NCBI RefSeq assembly: GCF_007679325.1
Contig: NZ_VEGI01000005.1
Coordinates: 40,920-104,919, forward strand
DNA: 64,000 bases
Source: Arthrobacter sp. U41
GTDB lineage: Bacteria; Actinomycetota; Actinomycetes; Actinomycetales; Micrococcaceae
Reading direction: 5' to 3'
Position numbers and translations under genes: made by a program. Of the stretch, positions 1 through 8,249 are shown in pieces (positions within the stretch are counted from its first letter, which is position 1; each line of letters starts with the position of its first letter). Under the pieces are notes generated by a model, which saw nothing but the letters and a program-made list of their open reading frames with translations, had not been told where the DNA came from and made no database searches.

Positions 1-180
1 CGGACCAGATGACGTGTCCGTCGCGGCGGCAGCGGAAGGCGGGACTGCGTGGGCCACCGGTTGGCGGGACGACTCCACCGATGCCACGGCCGGACCAGAT
101 GACGTGTCCGTCGCGGCGGCAGCGGAAGGCGGGACTGCGTGGGCCACCGGTTGGCGGGACGACTCCACGAACGGCACCGC
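1..180. repeat. 90-bp in-frame tandem repeat
   Basis: Bases 1-90 and 91-180 are tandem copies that are identical for about the first 78 bases and diverge at the end. A third, decayed copy starts at 181. The period is a multiple of three, so the array adds 30-residue units to the DUF222/HNH protein without breaking the frame. The array may continue left of the window. Confidence 0.9.
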
Positions 181-1687
181 CGGGCCGGGCAACGCGTCCG
201 TCGCCGTGGGCGCGTTGGCTGTATCCGGATCGGAAGTTGCCGCGGGCGCCGCGGGTGGCGGAGATGCCGCGGCTGTATACGGTGCCGCGGATGCCCGCAT
301 GGCCGTGGACGACGGGTACCGGAACACCACGGAGTTCCTGCGGGCGCGGCTGCGGATCAGCGCCCCCGAGGCCCGCCGCCGGCTCGCCCTCGCCGGGGAT
401 CTGCTGCCGCGGCAGGGATTCTCCGGGAACCCCTTGCCCCCGGTACGGGAGGAACTCGGCGCCGCCGTCGCCGCCGGCGACGTCTCGTCCCGGGCCGCGA
501 CCATCATCACCCTGGCCCTGGACCGGGTCCGGCACACCTGCAACCCCGAAGCCGCCGCCGGGATGGAACACGCCCTGACCCGCACCGCGGCCGAGAACGA
601 CCCCGACATCCTCGCCCGCGCAGCCCGGAACTGGACCGACGCCCTGGACCAGGACGGCGCCGAACCCACCGAAGAACTCCTCCGCCAGCTCCAGGGCGCC
701 TTCATCCGCAAACCCCGCCACGGCCTCCAGCACCTCGAAATCTTCGCGACCCCCGAACAGTTCGAACACCTCCTCACCGTGATGAACAACGCCACCAACC
801 CCCGCACCACCCACACCGGGACACCCGCGGCACCTGAAGAAGGGAGTGCCGCGGGAGGCACGGCAGCCTGCGAGGGTTCCTCCGGTGCAGCCGGCGCCGC
901 CGGCACGCCGGAAAATGACCCCGGTGCCGCGGCAGGCACGGCAGCCTGCGACGGCGCCGCCGGCACGCCGGAAAATGACCTCGGTGCCGCGTGCCTGGAC
1001 CTCCGCTCGCAGCCGCAGAAACGCCTGGACGGCCTCGTCGGCGCTGCCAAAATCGCCCTCGCCACCGGCTCCCTCCCCGCCGCCGGAGGGCTCCGCCCGC
1101 AGGTCATGGTCACCATCGACTACCGCGACCTCCTCGCCCGGCTCGAACACCTCACCGGCAACACCGACCAGCCCGGAAACAACCGCGACGACACCACAGC
1201 CCGCGAGGCCACAACACGTTCCTTCCGGCCCGGCGGACCGACGGGGCACACCGGCACGATGCTCTTCACCGGCCCTGTCACCGCCTCCACCGTCCGGAAG
1301 ATCGCCTGCGACGCCGACATCATCCCGGTCCTGCTCGGCGGCGAAGGCCGGATCCTGGACATCGGACGCGCCTCACGCGTCTTCCCGCCCCACATCCGCA
1401 AAGCCCTCACCGCCCGCGACCAGGGCTGCGCCTTCCCCGGCTGCACCATCCCCGCCCCCTGGTGCGAAGCCCACCACATCACCTACTGGTCCCGCGGCGG
1501 CCCCACCGGCACCGAAAACGGAACCCTGCTCTGTTCACACCACCACCACGTGATCCACAAAGAGCAATGGACCATCCAGATCCGCACCGGCATCCCCTGG
1601 TTCATCCCGCCACCCCACATCGACCCACGCCAGGCACCCCGGCGCAACTACTACTTCCACCCCGCAGACCTCAACACCGCCGCCTGA
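2..1687 (+). CDS. DUF222 / HNH endonuclease domain protein (13E12-repeat type), 5' partial
   Basis: The frame is open to the left edge, so the N-terminus lies outside the window. The first GTG inside it, at 14, falls within a tandem repeat and is probably not the true start. The C-terminus carries a classic HNH nuclease module: a CAFPGC zinc-knuckle-like start near nt 1429, CEAHHI near nt 1463 and LCSHHHHVIH near nt 1529-1558. The preceding alpha-helical Ala-rich region resembles DUF222. Such proteins occur in many copies in actinobacterial genomes and are annotated as HNH endonucleases of unknown role, sometimes called 13E12 repeat proteins. Two low-complexity segments stand out: an N-terminal 30-residue tandem repeat and a Gly/Ala/Pro-rich insert around nt 830-1000 containing two AGTPEND units. 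Domain assignment is firm. Nuclease activity and mobility are not shown. Confidence 0.85.
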   Translation, partial: GPDDVSVAAAAEGGTAWATGWRDDSTDATAGPDDVSVAAAAEGGTAWATGWRDDSTNGTAGPGNASVAVGALAVSGSEVAAGAAGGGDAAAVYGAADARMAVDDGYRNTTEFLRARLRISAPEARRRLALAGDLLPRQGFSGNPLPPVREELGAAVAAGDVSSRAATIITLALDRVRHTCNPEAAAGMEHALTRTAAENDPDILARAARNWTDALDQDGAEPTEELLRQLQGAFIRKPRHGLQHLEIFATPEQFEHLLTVMNNATNPRTTHTGTPAAPEEGSAAGGTAACEGSSGAAGAAGTPENDPGAAAGTAACDGAAGTPENDLGAACLDLRSQPQKRLDGLVGAAKIALATGSLPAAGGLRPQVMVTIDYRDLLARLEHLTGNTDQPGNNRDDTTAREATTRSFRPGGPTGHTGTMLFTGPVTASTVRKIACDADIIPVLLGGEGRILDIGRASRVFPPHIRKALTARDQGCAFPGCTIPAPWCEAHHITYWSRGGPTGTENGTLLCSHHHHVIHKEQWTIQIRTGIPWFIPPPHIDPRQAPRRNYYFHPADLNTAA

Positions 1688-2426
1688 TACCGGCAGTTGT
1701 GTCAGGTGAAGCCGATCTGTCCTCAGGCTCTCCCGCATGCTTCAGGGACTCCACGCGCGTTGGCACGCGTCAGCTGGGGTCATCAACGCCTTCTGACGGG
1801 GGCATGAGTTCATGCGCGGCGCACTCGCATGTGAAATAGGCGGGAAATAGGCGGGCCACTAGTGACGGCAGGTGCGGCGCCCCTCGCACGTGAAATAGGC
1901 GGGAAATAGGCGGGCCACTAGTGACGGCAGGTGCGGCGCCCCTCGCACGTGAATTGGGAGGGCCGCCAACGATGGCATCGGCAGCAGAAGGCCGCGTGCA
2001 GGCACCGGGCGGTCTCTTCTGGGTTAGCCGGCGGCGATGGCGAACCTTGCGATCAAAAAGCGCGAGCGAACCGTGCGGTCAAGAAAGCGAGCGATCCGTG
2101 CGGTCAAGAGCGGTCAAGAGAAGCGAGCGACCTACCGGGGCCGGAAACCAGAATGGGATAAGTTCGCAAAAGCTACGGGCTGCGGCTGAATGTGTTGCAA
2201 AAATTGCCCGGGACTGCGGAAGATTCCCCGCCGCTTTGGGATGCCGCCGATACCGGCACACACCGCGCCACCCTCGACACGCCTCGTGCCAGTGTTCAGC
2301 ACCCCCGCGCCACCTTCGACGCGCCCGCGTCTTATTCGGCATGCCCAGGGCCATGTTCTTCAGAATGCCCGGCGCCATCCTGGGCACGCAGCTTGTTCGA
2401 CGGCCCGACGGGCGGCCGTGTGGGCC
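1688..2426. other. 739-bp gap with several repeat families, no gene seen
   Basis: Between the HNH gene and the convergent nuclease-like gene no frame has convincing coding character. The segment holds a 59-bp tandem repeat (1831-1960), a roughly 25-bp repeat around 2062-2130 built on GCGAGCG and GTGCGGTCAAGA, and two diverged copies of a CGCGCCACC(C/T)TCGAC element near 2267 and 2309. It looks like decayed or repeat-expanded DNA. Confidence 0.6.
1831..1960. repeat. 59-bp tandem repeat, two full copies plus a partial
   Basis: Unit 1 runs 1831-1889 and unit 2 runs 1890-1948. They are essentially identical and begin with GTGAAATAGGCGGGAAATAG. A third copy begins at 1949 and breaks off after a few bases. 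A weaker related stretch lies just upstream, from about 1807. There are no unique spacers, so this is not a CRISPR array. Confidence 0.9.
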
Positions 2427-3275
2427 CTACCGGGTGAGAGGTGGTGGGGCCAGCGGGAGCAACGCGGTTCCGGCTGCAACGGTGTCGGCGGACATCTCCC
2501 ACACCCGCCGCAGGGCGCAGAACTTCCACCAGTGGTGCTTCAGGACCTCCGGGTTGGCACGCAGTGGACGGACTTCCGTCTGCCCGATTGCGACTGCCAG
2601 CAAAATGGGGGAATCGCCGTGCTGCCAGGCTTCCCACTCCCCTGCCACCGGATCCACGAGGCTTTCCTCTGCCTTCATACCGGCCACCAGCTGCATGACC
2701 ACTTTGTCATCCAGGGGTTTGACCGTGCCGTCCCGGCTGGTCCCCTTGGTCTTGTAATCGATGAGGCAGATCCGGCCGTTGATCCTGGCCACAAGATCCA
2801 GGGTGCCGGCGTAGCCAACGGTTTTATTCCAGACCGTGATCTCCGGAGCGATCGGCTCCACCTGGAAGAGGTCCCACCACTCATCGAAGCGGGCCGCGAA
2901 GGCTTCTTCACCGTTGGCGGCAAGGGCTTCCCGGGTTTCCTTCATCTGATGCGGGCGGCCCAGCGCACGCAGCGCAACCTGCTCGCAGTAGTTGTGGACA
3001 CGGTCACCGCGCTTCGCAGCGTCGTCGCGGTAAGACTCTGCCGCCTTGGCCGCACGGCTCACTGCCTGGCGAACTTTGGCAGGGCTGCCCAGGATGCCGG
3101 GCAGTGTGGGGTCCTGGGCGAGGCTATTGGCGCCCATGTACCCGAACCAACCGTCCAGCCCGTGGGGCTGCTGACCGATCACGGTGGTGATAGAGGGAAC
3201 GGAGAACTGCTCTGACGTGGAGCGCGCATACATCCGGCCGTATTCCGTGGCATGGGCAAGAAGAGGGGCGGTCAT
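2427..3275 (-). CDS. PD-(D/E)XK nuclease-superfamily protein
   Basis: The 282-residue protein has the motif layout of RecB/Cas4/lambda-exonuclease-like PD-(D/E)XK folds: a helical KRGDRVHNYCEQ (H94, E98), a Glu in APEITVWN (E145), Asp in YAGTLDLVA (D160) and the core IDYKTK (D173, K175). This predicts a metal-dependent DNase or a nuclease-derived protein. No helicase or recombinase partner is adjacent, so its pathway is unknown. It is convergent with the HNH gene and followed by the repeat-rich gap. The ATG at 3275 is preceded by a GAAAGAG-type ribosome binding site on the minus strand. The superfamily call is good. The precise family and a phage origin are guesses. Confidence 0.7.
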   Translation of the reverse strand: MTAPLLAHATEYGRMYARSTSEQFSVPSITTVIGQQPHGLDGWFGYMGANSLAQDPTLPGILGSPAKVRQAVSRAAKAAESYRDDAAKRGDRVHNYCEQVALRALGRPHQMKETREALAANGEEAFAARFDEWWDLFQVEPIAPEITVWNKTVGYAGTLDLVARINGRICLIDYKTKGTSRDGTVKPLDDKVVMQLVAGMKAEESLVDPVAGEWEAWQHGDSPILLAVAIGQTEVRPLRANPEVLKHHWWKFCALRRVWEMSADTVAAGTALLPLAPPPLTR

Positions 3276-3348
3276 GGGAAGACTCTTTCACGGGGGTCTG
3301 ACAGTGGATAAAACGGCGGCGGGCCGCACTGCCCGATGCGCTAACAAG

Positions 3349-3385
3349 AATGGTCCGCCCCGCTCGGTGAGCGGAACGGACCATT
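3349..3385 (-). terminator. Terminator hairpin downstream of tRNA-Val(CAC)
   Basis: On the minus strand AATGGTCCG pairs with CGGACCATT, with an inner CCGCTC/GAGCGG stem around a 3-nt loop. It begins a few bases after the tRNA 3' end and is followed by a short T-containing stretch. Confidence 0.75.
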
Positions 3386-3392
3386 TATTGGG

Positions 3393-3464
3393 TGGGCGAT
3401 ACTGGGTTCGAACCAGTGACCTCTTCGGTGTGAACGAAGCGCGCTACCACTGCGCCAATCGCCC
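3393..3464 (-). tRNA. tRNA-Val (anticodon CAC)
   Basis: A complete cloverleaf is readable on the minus strand: acceptor stem GGGCGAT/ATCGCCC, anticodon stem-loop CTTCG-TTCACAC-CGAAG with anticodon CAC, and T arm with GGTTCGAAC. Discriminator A is followed by CCC, so CCA is not encoded. Outside the anticodon arm it differs from the two plus-strand tRNA-Val(GAC) genes at only about two positions, so the genes are close paralogues. Confidence 0.95.
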
Positions 3465-3791
3465 CAATGCCATTGAATGCTAGCCCACCCTGGCGGAATT
3501 TAGAAATCGGGGCTCAACGTCGCGCCACGGCCGCCAACTAAGCCGTCCACCTGGCACCCTACAAACCCGGCGAGTCCCGTCGGCAACGGTGGCGGACCCC
3601 GCGGCGGCACCCGAAAAGGACTGCTAATTACAGGGCTGTAATTAGCAAGAACCGCTAGAATTCAAGGATGCGAGGGTCCCCGCCCGCGCCGTCGTCGTCC
3701 CGATTTGTAAGTTCCCTGAACCTCCTATAGAGTTCTTACTCGTTGGAACGCGAGGAAATGCCGATTGCGGCGGGGAATTGCAGACAATATT
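3465..3791. other. 327-bp spacer between divergent tRNA genes
   Basis: No coding frame is evident. The segment must hold the promoters of the minus-strand tRNA-Val and the plus-strand tRNA cluster. A possible plus-strand promoter is TTGTAA (3705-3710) and TATAGA (3726-3731), but the 15-bp spacer is short. The clearest element is an AT-rich dyad at 3622-3647. Confidence 0.4.
3622..3647. promoter_or_regulatory. AT-rich perfect inverted repeat
   Basis: TGCTAATTACA and TGTAATTAGCA form 11-bp perfect arms around a GGGC loop. The dyad is conspicuously AT-rich against its surroundings and lies midway between the divergent tRNA transcripts. It could be an operator or a hairpin. No regulator gene is adjacent. 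Confidence 0.45.
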
Positions 3792-3864
<73 letters not shown>

Positions 3865-3909
3865 CGCAGGACACTGTCACGGTATGGTTCTTCGGAATCC
3901 TATCTACAC

Positions 3910-3980
3910 GGTGGGTTGGCCGAGAGGCGAGGCAGCGGCCTGCAAAGCCGTATACACGGGTTCGAATCCCGTACCCACCT
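3910..3980 (+). tRNA. tRNA-Cys (anticodon GCA)
   Basis: Acceptor stem GGTGGGT/ACCCACC, anticodon loop CTGCAAA with GCA, T arm CGGGTTCGAATCCCG, and discriminator U, which is typical of tRNA-Cys. CCA is not encoded. It lies between the first Gly and Val copies of the cluster. Confidence 0.95.
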
Positions 3981-4019
3981 CGGTGAAAACCCTGGTTTCC
4001 GGTTCAGGTCGGATGCAAG

Positions 4020-4094
4020 GGGCGATTGGCGCAGCGGTAGCGCGCTTCCCTGACACGGAAGAGGTCACTGGTTCGATCCCAGTATCGCCCACCA
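4020..4094 (+). tRNA. tRNA-Val (anticodon GAC), copy 1
   Basis: Acceptor stem GGGCGAT/ATCGCCC, anticodon arm CTTCC-CTGACAC-GGAAG with GAC, T arm CTGGTTCGATCCCAG. The 3' CCA is encoded (4092-4094), unlike the Gly, Cys and Val(CAC) genes nearby. Identical to the copy at 4262-4336. Confidence 0.96.
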
Positions 4095-4150
4095 AAGTAA
4101 GGCAACTTGCTTGATGCAGTACCACCGGCCCAGCCGGCATGGACTAAAAT

Positions 4151-4223
<73 letters not shown>

Positions 4224-4261
4224 CTCTTCATTACAACTCCACACCGGATCCTTCCGGTTGC

Positions 4262-4336
4262 GGGCGATTGGCGCAGCGGTAGCGCGCTTCCCTGACACGG
4301 AAGAGGTCACTGGTTCGATCCCAGTATCGCCCACCA
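4262..4336 (+). tRNA. tRNA-Val (anticodon GAC), copy 2
   Basis: Sequence identical to the gene at 4020-4094, including the encoded CCA (4334-4336). It is the last tRNA of the cluster and is followed at once by an intrinsic terminator. Confidence 0.96.
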
Positions 4337-4337
4337 C

Positions 4338-4367
4338 AAAAGCAGCTCCCCCGGAGCTGCTTTTTTT
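4338..4367 (+). terminator. Intrinsic terminator of the tRNA cluster
   Basis: AGCAGCTCC and GGAGCTGCT form a perfect 9-bp stem with a CCC loop, followed by a run of seven T residues. This is the most canonical rho-independent terminator in the window. Confidence 0.92.
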
Positions 4368-4509
4368 GTGCCCTTCGGGTCCTTCTACCCTGTTCGCCGA
4401 AAACGGCTTCTTTTACCCTGTGGGCGGACACCCTTGGCACCCCCACCAGCTCCCGCTAGGGTAGAAATCGCTAGGAGCGATCTGGCTCCGCGACCGAAGG
4501 GAGGTGCCC

Positions 4510-4779
4510 GTGGGTTTACTTGACGATCTAAAGGGCAAGGCTCAGAAAGTAATTGGTGGCAACGAACAAGCCATCAAGGACGGCATCGAAAAGGCCGGCG
4601 ATTTCGTCGACTCCAAAACCGGCGGAAAGCACGCCGACAAAATCGATTCCGTGCAGCGAGGCGCTTCCGACTTCGTGGACAAGGCGAACGACCAGCCGAA
4701 TACGCCGCCGGTCGCCGATCAGAATCCTGTCGCCGGTAAGCCCCCCGTTGCCGGGGATCCCCGCCAGCCTGGCCTCTGA
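4510..4779 (+). CDS. MT0933-like antitoxin family small protein
   Basis: An 89-residue protein starting at GTG 4510, chosen because GGGAGG at 4499-4504 gives proper spacing. Its N-terminus GLLDDLKGKAQKVIGGNEQ and the repeated amphipathic helices with KAGDFVDSKTGGKHADKID match the MT0933/Rv0909-type family, annotated as type II antitoxins. The tail is Pro-rich. No toxin gene lies beside it: the next gene is zapE, convergent. The antitoxin role is therefore only inherited from the family name. It also resembles small stress-related helical proteins. Confidence 0.65.
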   Translation: MGLLDDLKGKAQKVIGGNEQAIKDGIEKAGDFVDSKTGGKHADKIDSVQRGASDFVDKANDQPNTPPVADQNPVAGKPPVAGDPRQPGL

Positions 4780-4794
4780 CCCAGATACGTCAGC

Positions 4795-4832
4795 GAGGTG
4801 CCGGTCCCGCCGAGAGGCGGCGCCGGCACCTC
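4795..4832 (+). terminator. Hairpin after the small antitoxin-like gene
   Basis: GAGGTGCCGG pairs with CCGGCACCTC (10 bp) with an inner CCGCC/GGCGG pairing. There is no T tract, so termination is inferred from position only. Confidence 0.55.
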
Positions 4833-4876
4833 CGGCGCTTAACGGCTCCTAACGGCGTTTAACCGCTCATAACGAC

Positions 4877-4947
4877 GCAACGCGGGGTCACTCATCGTCC
4901 ATCCGGTGTCTCAGGATGGGCTGTCAGTGCGGTAAACCCCGCGTTGC
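4877..4947 (-). terminator. Long-loop inverted repeat downstream of zapE
   Basis: GCAACGCGGGGT (4877-4888) and ACCCCGCGTTGC (4936-4947) are perfect 12-bp complements separated by 47 nt, just past the zapE stop. It may help separate the convergent transcripts. Function is inferred from position. Confidence 0.4.
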
Positions 4948-4956
4948 TTGTGAACG

Positions 4957-5994
4957 TCAGGAGGGTTCGTGGTTCTGGCCTTCACGGGCCAGGGCGGTGA
5001 GGCGCGAAACAGCGCGGAAGTACTTCTTCATGTACCCGCCGGTCATCATTTCCTCGGTGAACAGCTGGTCGAACGGCACTCCGCTGGCCAGGATGGGCAC
5101 GTCCTTGTCGTAGAGCCTGTCGGCGAGAACCACAAAGCGCAGCGCGACGGCCTGCTCGGTGATGGTGTGGACGTTCTTCCAGACCACACCCTCGATGCCG
5201 TCGAGCAGCTGGCGGTAGCGGCTCGGGTGGACGCCGGCCAGGTGGTCGATCAGGGTGCTGAACTCATCGCGCGCCACCGTTTTCCCGTGGAACTCGTTCT
5301 GCATGTGGTGCGTCAGCTGCTCGTTCGGCAGCGGCTGCGGCGCGGCGGGCAGACCGCGGTGACGGAAGTCCTCGCCGTCGATGCGGACGACGTCGAACTG
5401 GTCCGCCAGCACCTGGATTTCACGGGCGAAGTCGACGGCGGCAAACCGGCCGTCGCCCAAGGACCCGGGCAGGGTGTTGGACGTGGCGGCAAGCTTGACG
5501 CCGGCGTCGGCCAGTTCACGCATGAGCCGGGACATCAGCACGGTGTCGCCCGGATCATCGAGCTCGAATTCGTCGATGCAGACCAGCTTGTAGTGGCTCA
5601 GGGCCTCGACCGTCTTGCGGAAGGACAGCGCCCCCACCAGGTTGGTGTACTCAACGAACGTGCCGAAGGCCTTGGGCCCGGGGGCGGCGTGCCACAGCGA
5701 GGCGAGCAGGTGGGTCTTGCCGACGCCGAAGCCGCCGTCGAGGTAGATCCCGGCCCGGGACATATCCTTCTTGCCGAAGAGGCGTTTGAAGAGCCCGTCC
5801 CCGTCGCGCGCGCCGACGTTTGCCGCGAATCCCTCCAGCGCTTTGACCGCGGCGGCCTGGCTGGGCTGGGACGGATCCGGCCGGTAGCTGGAAAACGAAA
5901 CCTCACCGAAGCGCGGCGAGGGATAAAAACCGTTGAGGAGTTCATCCACTGAAACTGCCGGGGTGCGGGCGGCGAGCTGTTCGATCTGTACCAA
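4957..5994 (-). CDS. zapE: Cell division protein ZapE / AFG1-like ATPase
   Basis: A 345-residue P-loop ATPase. Walker A is GGFGVGKTHLLASLWH near residues 106-121, Walker B-like LVCIDEFELDDP follows, and ATSNTLP is a sensor-type motif typical of the AFG1/ZapE family. In Escherichia coli ZapE acts at the division septum and affects Z-ring stability. Mitochondrial Afg1 is a proteostasis factor. The start is a TTG at 5994 giving MVQIEQ. It lacks a strong ribosome binding site, so the exact start is uncertain. The gene is divergent from the sulfurtransferase gene and convergent with the small antitoxin-like gene. Confidence 0.88.
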   Translation of the reverse strand: MVQIEQLAARTPAVSVDELLNGFYPSPRFGEVSFSSYRPDPSQPSQAAAVKALEGFAANVGARDGDGLFKRLFGKKDMSRAGIYLDGGFGVGKTHLLASLWHAAPGPKAFGTFVEYTNLVGALSFRKTVEALSHYKLVCIDEFELDDPGDTVLMSRLMRELADAGVKLAATSNTLPGSLGDGRFAAVDFAREIQVLADQFDVVRIDGEDFRHRGLPAAPQPLPNEQLTHHMQNEFHGKTVARDEFSTLIDHLAGVHPSRYRQLLDGIEGVVWKNVHTITEQAVALRFVVLADRLYDKDVPILASGVPFDQLFTEEMMTGGYMKKYFRAVSRLTALAREGQNHEPS

Positions 5995-6234
5995 GGTGGT
6001 CCGTTCTGCTGGTCTCTTGTCCCCAGAAAGAATACCGGCAATGCGCGGGCCGCCTGTCAGCCCGCCGCCGGGCGGCGTGGACGGGAGGGCTTCACGTGAC
6101 GAAGACCATATTTCCGAGTGTGAACCCGGTGGCGCAATCCCGGCGGGGCGTGGTTAGGGTTGGAGGAGGCCCGGCGCCCTTATGCGATTCCTCCATGGCC
6201 CGGCCTCCTGACCGCTTCAGTGAAAGGCCATTTA

Positions 6235-7152
6235 ATGCCCTACCCCGTTGAGCAGAACGAGAAGTTCGCCGCCTACGCCCACCCCGGGCGGCTCGTGTCC
6301 ACCGAGTGGTTGGCTGCCGCGATCGACTCCGGCGCCCTCCAGGACGGCAAGCTTGTGGTGGTGGAATCCGACGAGGACGTGCTGCTGTACGAGACCGGCC
6401 ACATCCCGGGAGCCGTGAAGATCGACTGGCACACCGACCTGAACGACGAGGTCACGCGCGACTACGTGGACGGCGAGGCCTTTGCCGCCCTCGCTGCGGC
6501 CAAGGGGATCTCCCGCGACAGCACCGTGGTCATCTACGGCGACAAATCCAACTGGTGGGCGGCCTACGCGCTGTGGGTCTTTACGCTGTTCGGTCACGAG
6601 GACGTCCGGCTGCTCGACGGCGGCCGGGACAAGTGGATCGCCGAGGGACGGCCCATCACCACGGACAAGACGGCCACCACGCCCGGTGACTACCCCGTCG
6701 TCGGGCGCAACGACGCCCCGATCCGCGCCTTCAAGGAAGACGTCCTGGCCCACTTCGGCAAGCCGCTGATCGACGTCCGCTCCGCCGAGGAGTACACGGG
6801 CCAGCGCACACACATGCCGGCCTACCCCGAGGAAGGCGCCCTGCGCGGGGGGCACATCCCCACCGCGGCGTCCATCCCGTGGGCGCGTGCGGCTGCCGAG
6901 GACGGCACCTACCGCACCCGCCCCGAACTCGAGGCCCTCTACCTCGGCGAGGCCGGGCTGAAGGAAGGCGACGACGTCGTGGCGTACTGCCGTATCGGCG
7001 AGCGTTCCAGCCACACGTGGTTCGCGCTCAAGTACCTGCTGGGCTTCGAAACGGTCCGCAACTACGACGGGTCCTGGACCGAATGGGGCAACGCCGTCCG
7101 CGCCCCCATCGTCAAGGGCACCGAGCGCGGCACGGTTCCGGCCGCCAAGTAG
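6235..7152 (+). CDS. Thiosulfate/3-mercaptopyruvate sulfurtransferase (two rhodanese domains)
   Basis: A 305-residue tandem rhodanese. The N-terminal inactive domain covers roughly residues 20-145 ([34 protein letters not shown]) and the C-terminal domain carries the active-site Cys in [19 protein letters not shown]. It transfers sulfane sulfur from thiosulfate or mercaptopyruvate to an acceptor such as cyanide or a thiol protein. The ATG at 6235 is used because the family begins close to this point and GAAAGG lies just upstream. SufE follows after 21 nt, so the pair probably acts in sulfur trafficking for Fe-S or thiocofactor assembly. Confidence 0.93.
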   Translation: MPYPVEQNEKFAAYAHPGRLVSTEWLAAAIDSGALQDGKLVVVESDEDVLLYETGHIPGAVKIDWHTDLNDEVTRDYVDGEAFAALAAAKGISRDSTVVIYGDKSNWWAAYALWVFTLFGHEDVRLLDGGRDKWIAEGRPITTDKTATTPGDYPVVGRNDAPIRAFKEDVLAHFGKPLIDVRSAEEYTGQRTHMPAYPEEGALRGGHIPTAASIPWARAAAEDGTYRTRPELEALYLGEAGLKEGDDVVAYCRIGERSSHTWFALKYLLGFETVRNYDGSWTEWGNAVRAPIVKGTERGTVPAAK

Positions 7153-7173
7153 CCCGGGCGTAAGCTGGAAGAG

Positions 7174-7632
7174 ATGAATACTGCTGCCCTTCCCACCGCA
7201 CTGGCGGAAATTGTCGACGACTTCCAGGCCGTCACCGAGCCCGAACGGCTCCAACTGCTGCTCGAGTTCTCCCGCGACCTTCCGGAACCCCCGGAACGGC
7301 TCAAGGACCATCCGGAGCTGATGGAGCAGGTGGTCGAGTGCCAGTCACCGTTGTTCCTGACCATCGAAACGGAAAAGTCCGACGGCGGCGCGGCCGACGC
7401 CGTCCGGCTCTACTTCAAAGCACCGCCGGAGGCCCCCACCACCCGGGGCTTCGCGGGCGTGCTGCACGAAGGCCTCGACGGGCTGAGCCCGGCGGAGATC
7501 CTGTCCGTCCCGGATGACATGCCGGAACTGCTGGGACTGACCAGGGCCATCACTCCGCTGCGGATGCGCGGGATGACTGCAATGCTGGGCCGGATCAAGC
7601 GCAAGGTTGCTGCCCTCCCGCAGCAGCCCTGA
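7174..7632 (+). CDS. sufE: SufE family Fe-S assembly sulfur acceptor
   Basis: A 152-residue SufE-fold protein. The conserved sulfur-accepting Cys is in MEQVVECQSPLFL (about residue 55), followed by a typical SufE body with DGLSPAEILSVPDDM and the C-terminal LTPLRMRGMTAMLGRIKRK-type helix (here ITPLRMRG). SufE accepts persulfide from a cysteine desulfurase. No sufS is adjacent. Its close position behind a rhodanese suggests that the sulfurtransferase may be its partner, a pairing seen in other actinobacteria. It is cotranscribed with the upstream gene and probably with the downstream deacylase gene. Confidence 0.9.
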   Translation: MNTAALPTALAEIVDDFQAVTEPERLQLLLEFSRDLPEPPERLKDHPELMEQVVECQSPLFLTIETEKSDGGAADAVRLYFKAPPEAPTTRGFAGVLHEGLDGLSPAEILSVPDDMPELLGLTRAITPLRMRGMTAMLGRIKRKVAALPQQP

Positions 7633-7672
7633 CGGTATCCGGTCACTTCGGGACCCGGATAAACGGAAACCC

Positions 7673-8170
7673 ATGGCACGCAAACAGGCGTCACAGGGAA
7701 CCCCGGCCACCGCCGTACTGGCGGCCGCCGGGGTTCCCTTCGTCGCGCACCCCTACAGCCACGACCCCGCTGCCGCCAGTTACGGCCTCGAAGCGGCGGA
7801 GGTGCTCGGCGTCGACCCTGCCCGGGTGTTCAAAACCCTGATGGTCGACGTCGACGGCCGGCTCGCCGTCGGCGTCGTGCCGGTGAGCAGGAACCTGGAC
7901 CTCAAGGCGATGGCGGCCGCGCTGGGCGGCAAGAAAGCGGCCATGGCGGACCCGGCAGCAGCCGAGCGCCGCACCGGCTACGTGCTGGGGGGCATCTCGC
8001 CGCTGGGACAACGGCAGCCCTCCCCCACCGTCCTGGATGACAGCGCCCTGGGCCTGGACACGATCCTGGTCTCGGGCGGCCGGCGCGGCCTGGACATCGA
8101 GCTGAGTCCGGCGGAACTGATCCGTCTCACCGGGGCACGCACGGCAAGGATCGGGGCCGGCAGGAAATAG
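7673..8170 (+). CDS. ybaK: Cys-tRNA(Pro)/aminoacyl-tRNA deacylase, YbaK/EbsC family
   Basis: A 165-residue protein beginning at ATG 7673 (MARKQASQGTPAT). The body shows YbaK features: VFKTLMVDVDGRLAVGVVPV, LDLKAMAAALGGKKAAMADP and TGYVLGGISPLGQR. These enzymes hydrolyse mischarged Cys-tRNA(Pro) to keep translation accurate. The catalytic Lys is expected in the FKTL segment. An in-frame extension back to 7607 exists but overlaps sufE and is not family-like. The gap to sufE is 40 nt, so co-transcription is likely. Confidence 0.9.
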   Translation: MARKQASQGTPATAVLAAAGVPFVAHPYSHDPAAASYGLEAAEVLGVDPARVFKTLMVDVDGRLAVGVVPVSRNLDLKAMAAALGGKKAAMADPAAAERRTGYVLGGISPLGQRQPSPTVLDDSALGLDTILVSGGRRGLDIELSPAELIRLTGARTARIGAGRK

Positions 8171-8249
8171 CCGGGAAAGAACGGGCTGGAGCAGCGGGCC
8201 CGCAGTCGCGTTCAGGAGCCTCGGGTTCAGGAGCCTCCGGGACCTGCGC

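Noticed and set aside
1831..1960. Possible CRISPR-like array
   Set aside because: Units are contiguous tandem repeats with no unique spacers and no cas genes nearby.
2427..3464. Prophage or integrative element at tRNA-Val(CAC)
   Set aside because: A nuclease-like gene beside a tRNA suggested it, but there is no integrase, no duplicated tRNA 3' end found and no phage structural genes in the window.
4510..4779. Complete toxin-antitoxin module
   Set aside because: Only the antitoxin-family protein is present. No toxin-like frame lies beside it: the neighbours are tRNAs and zapE.
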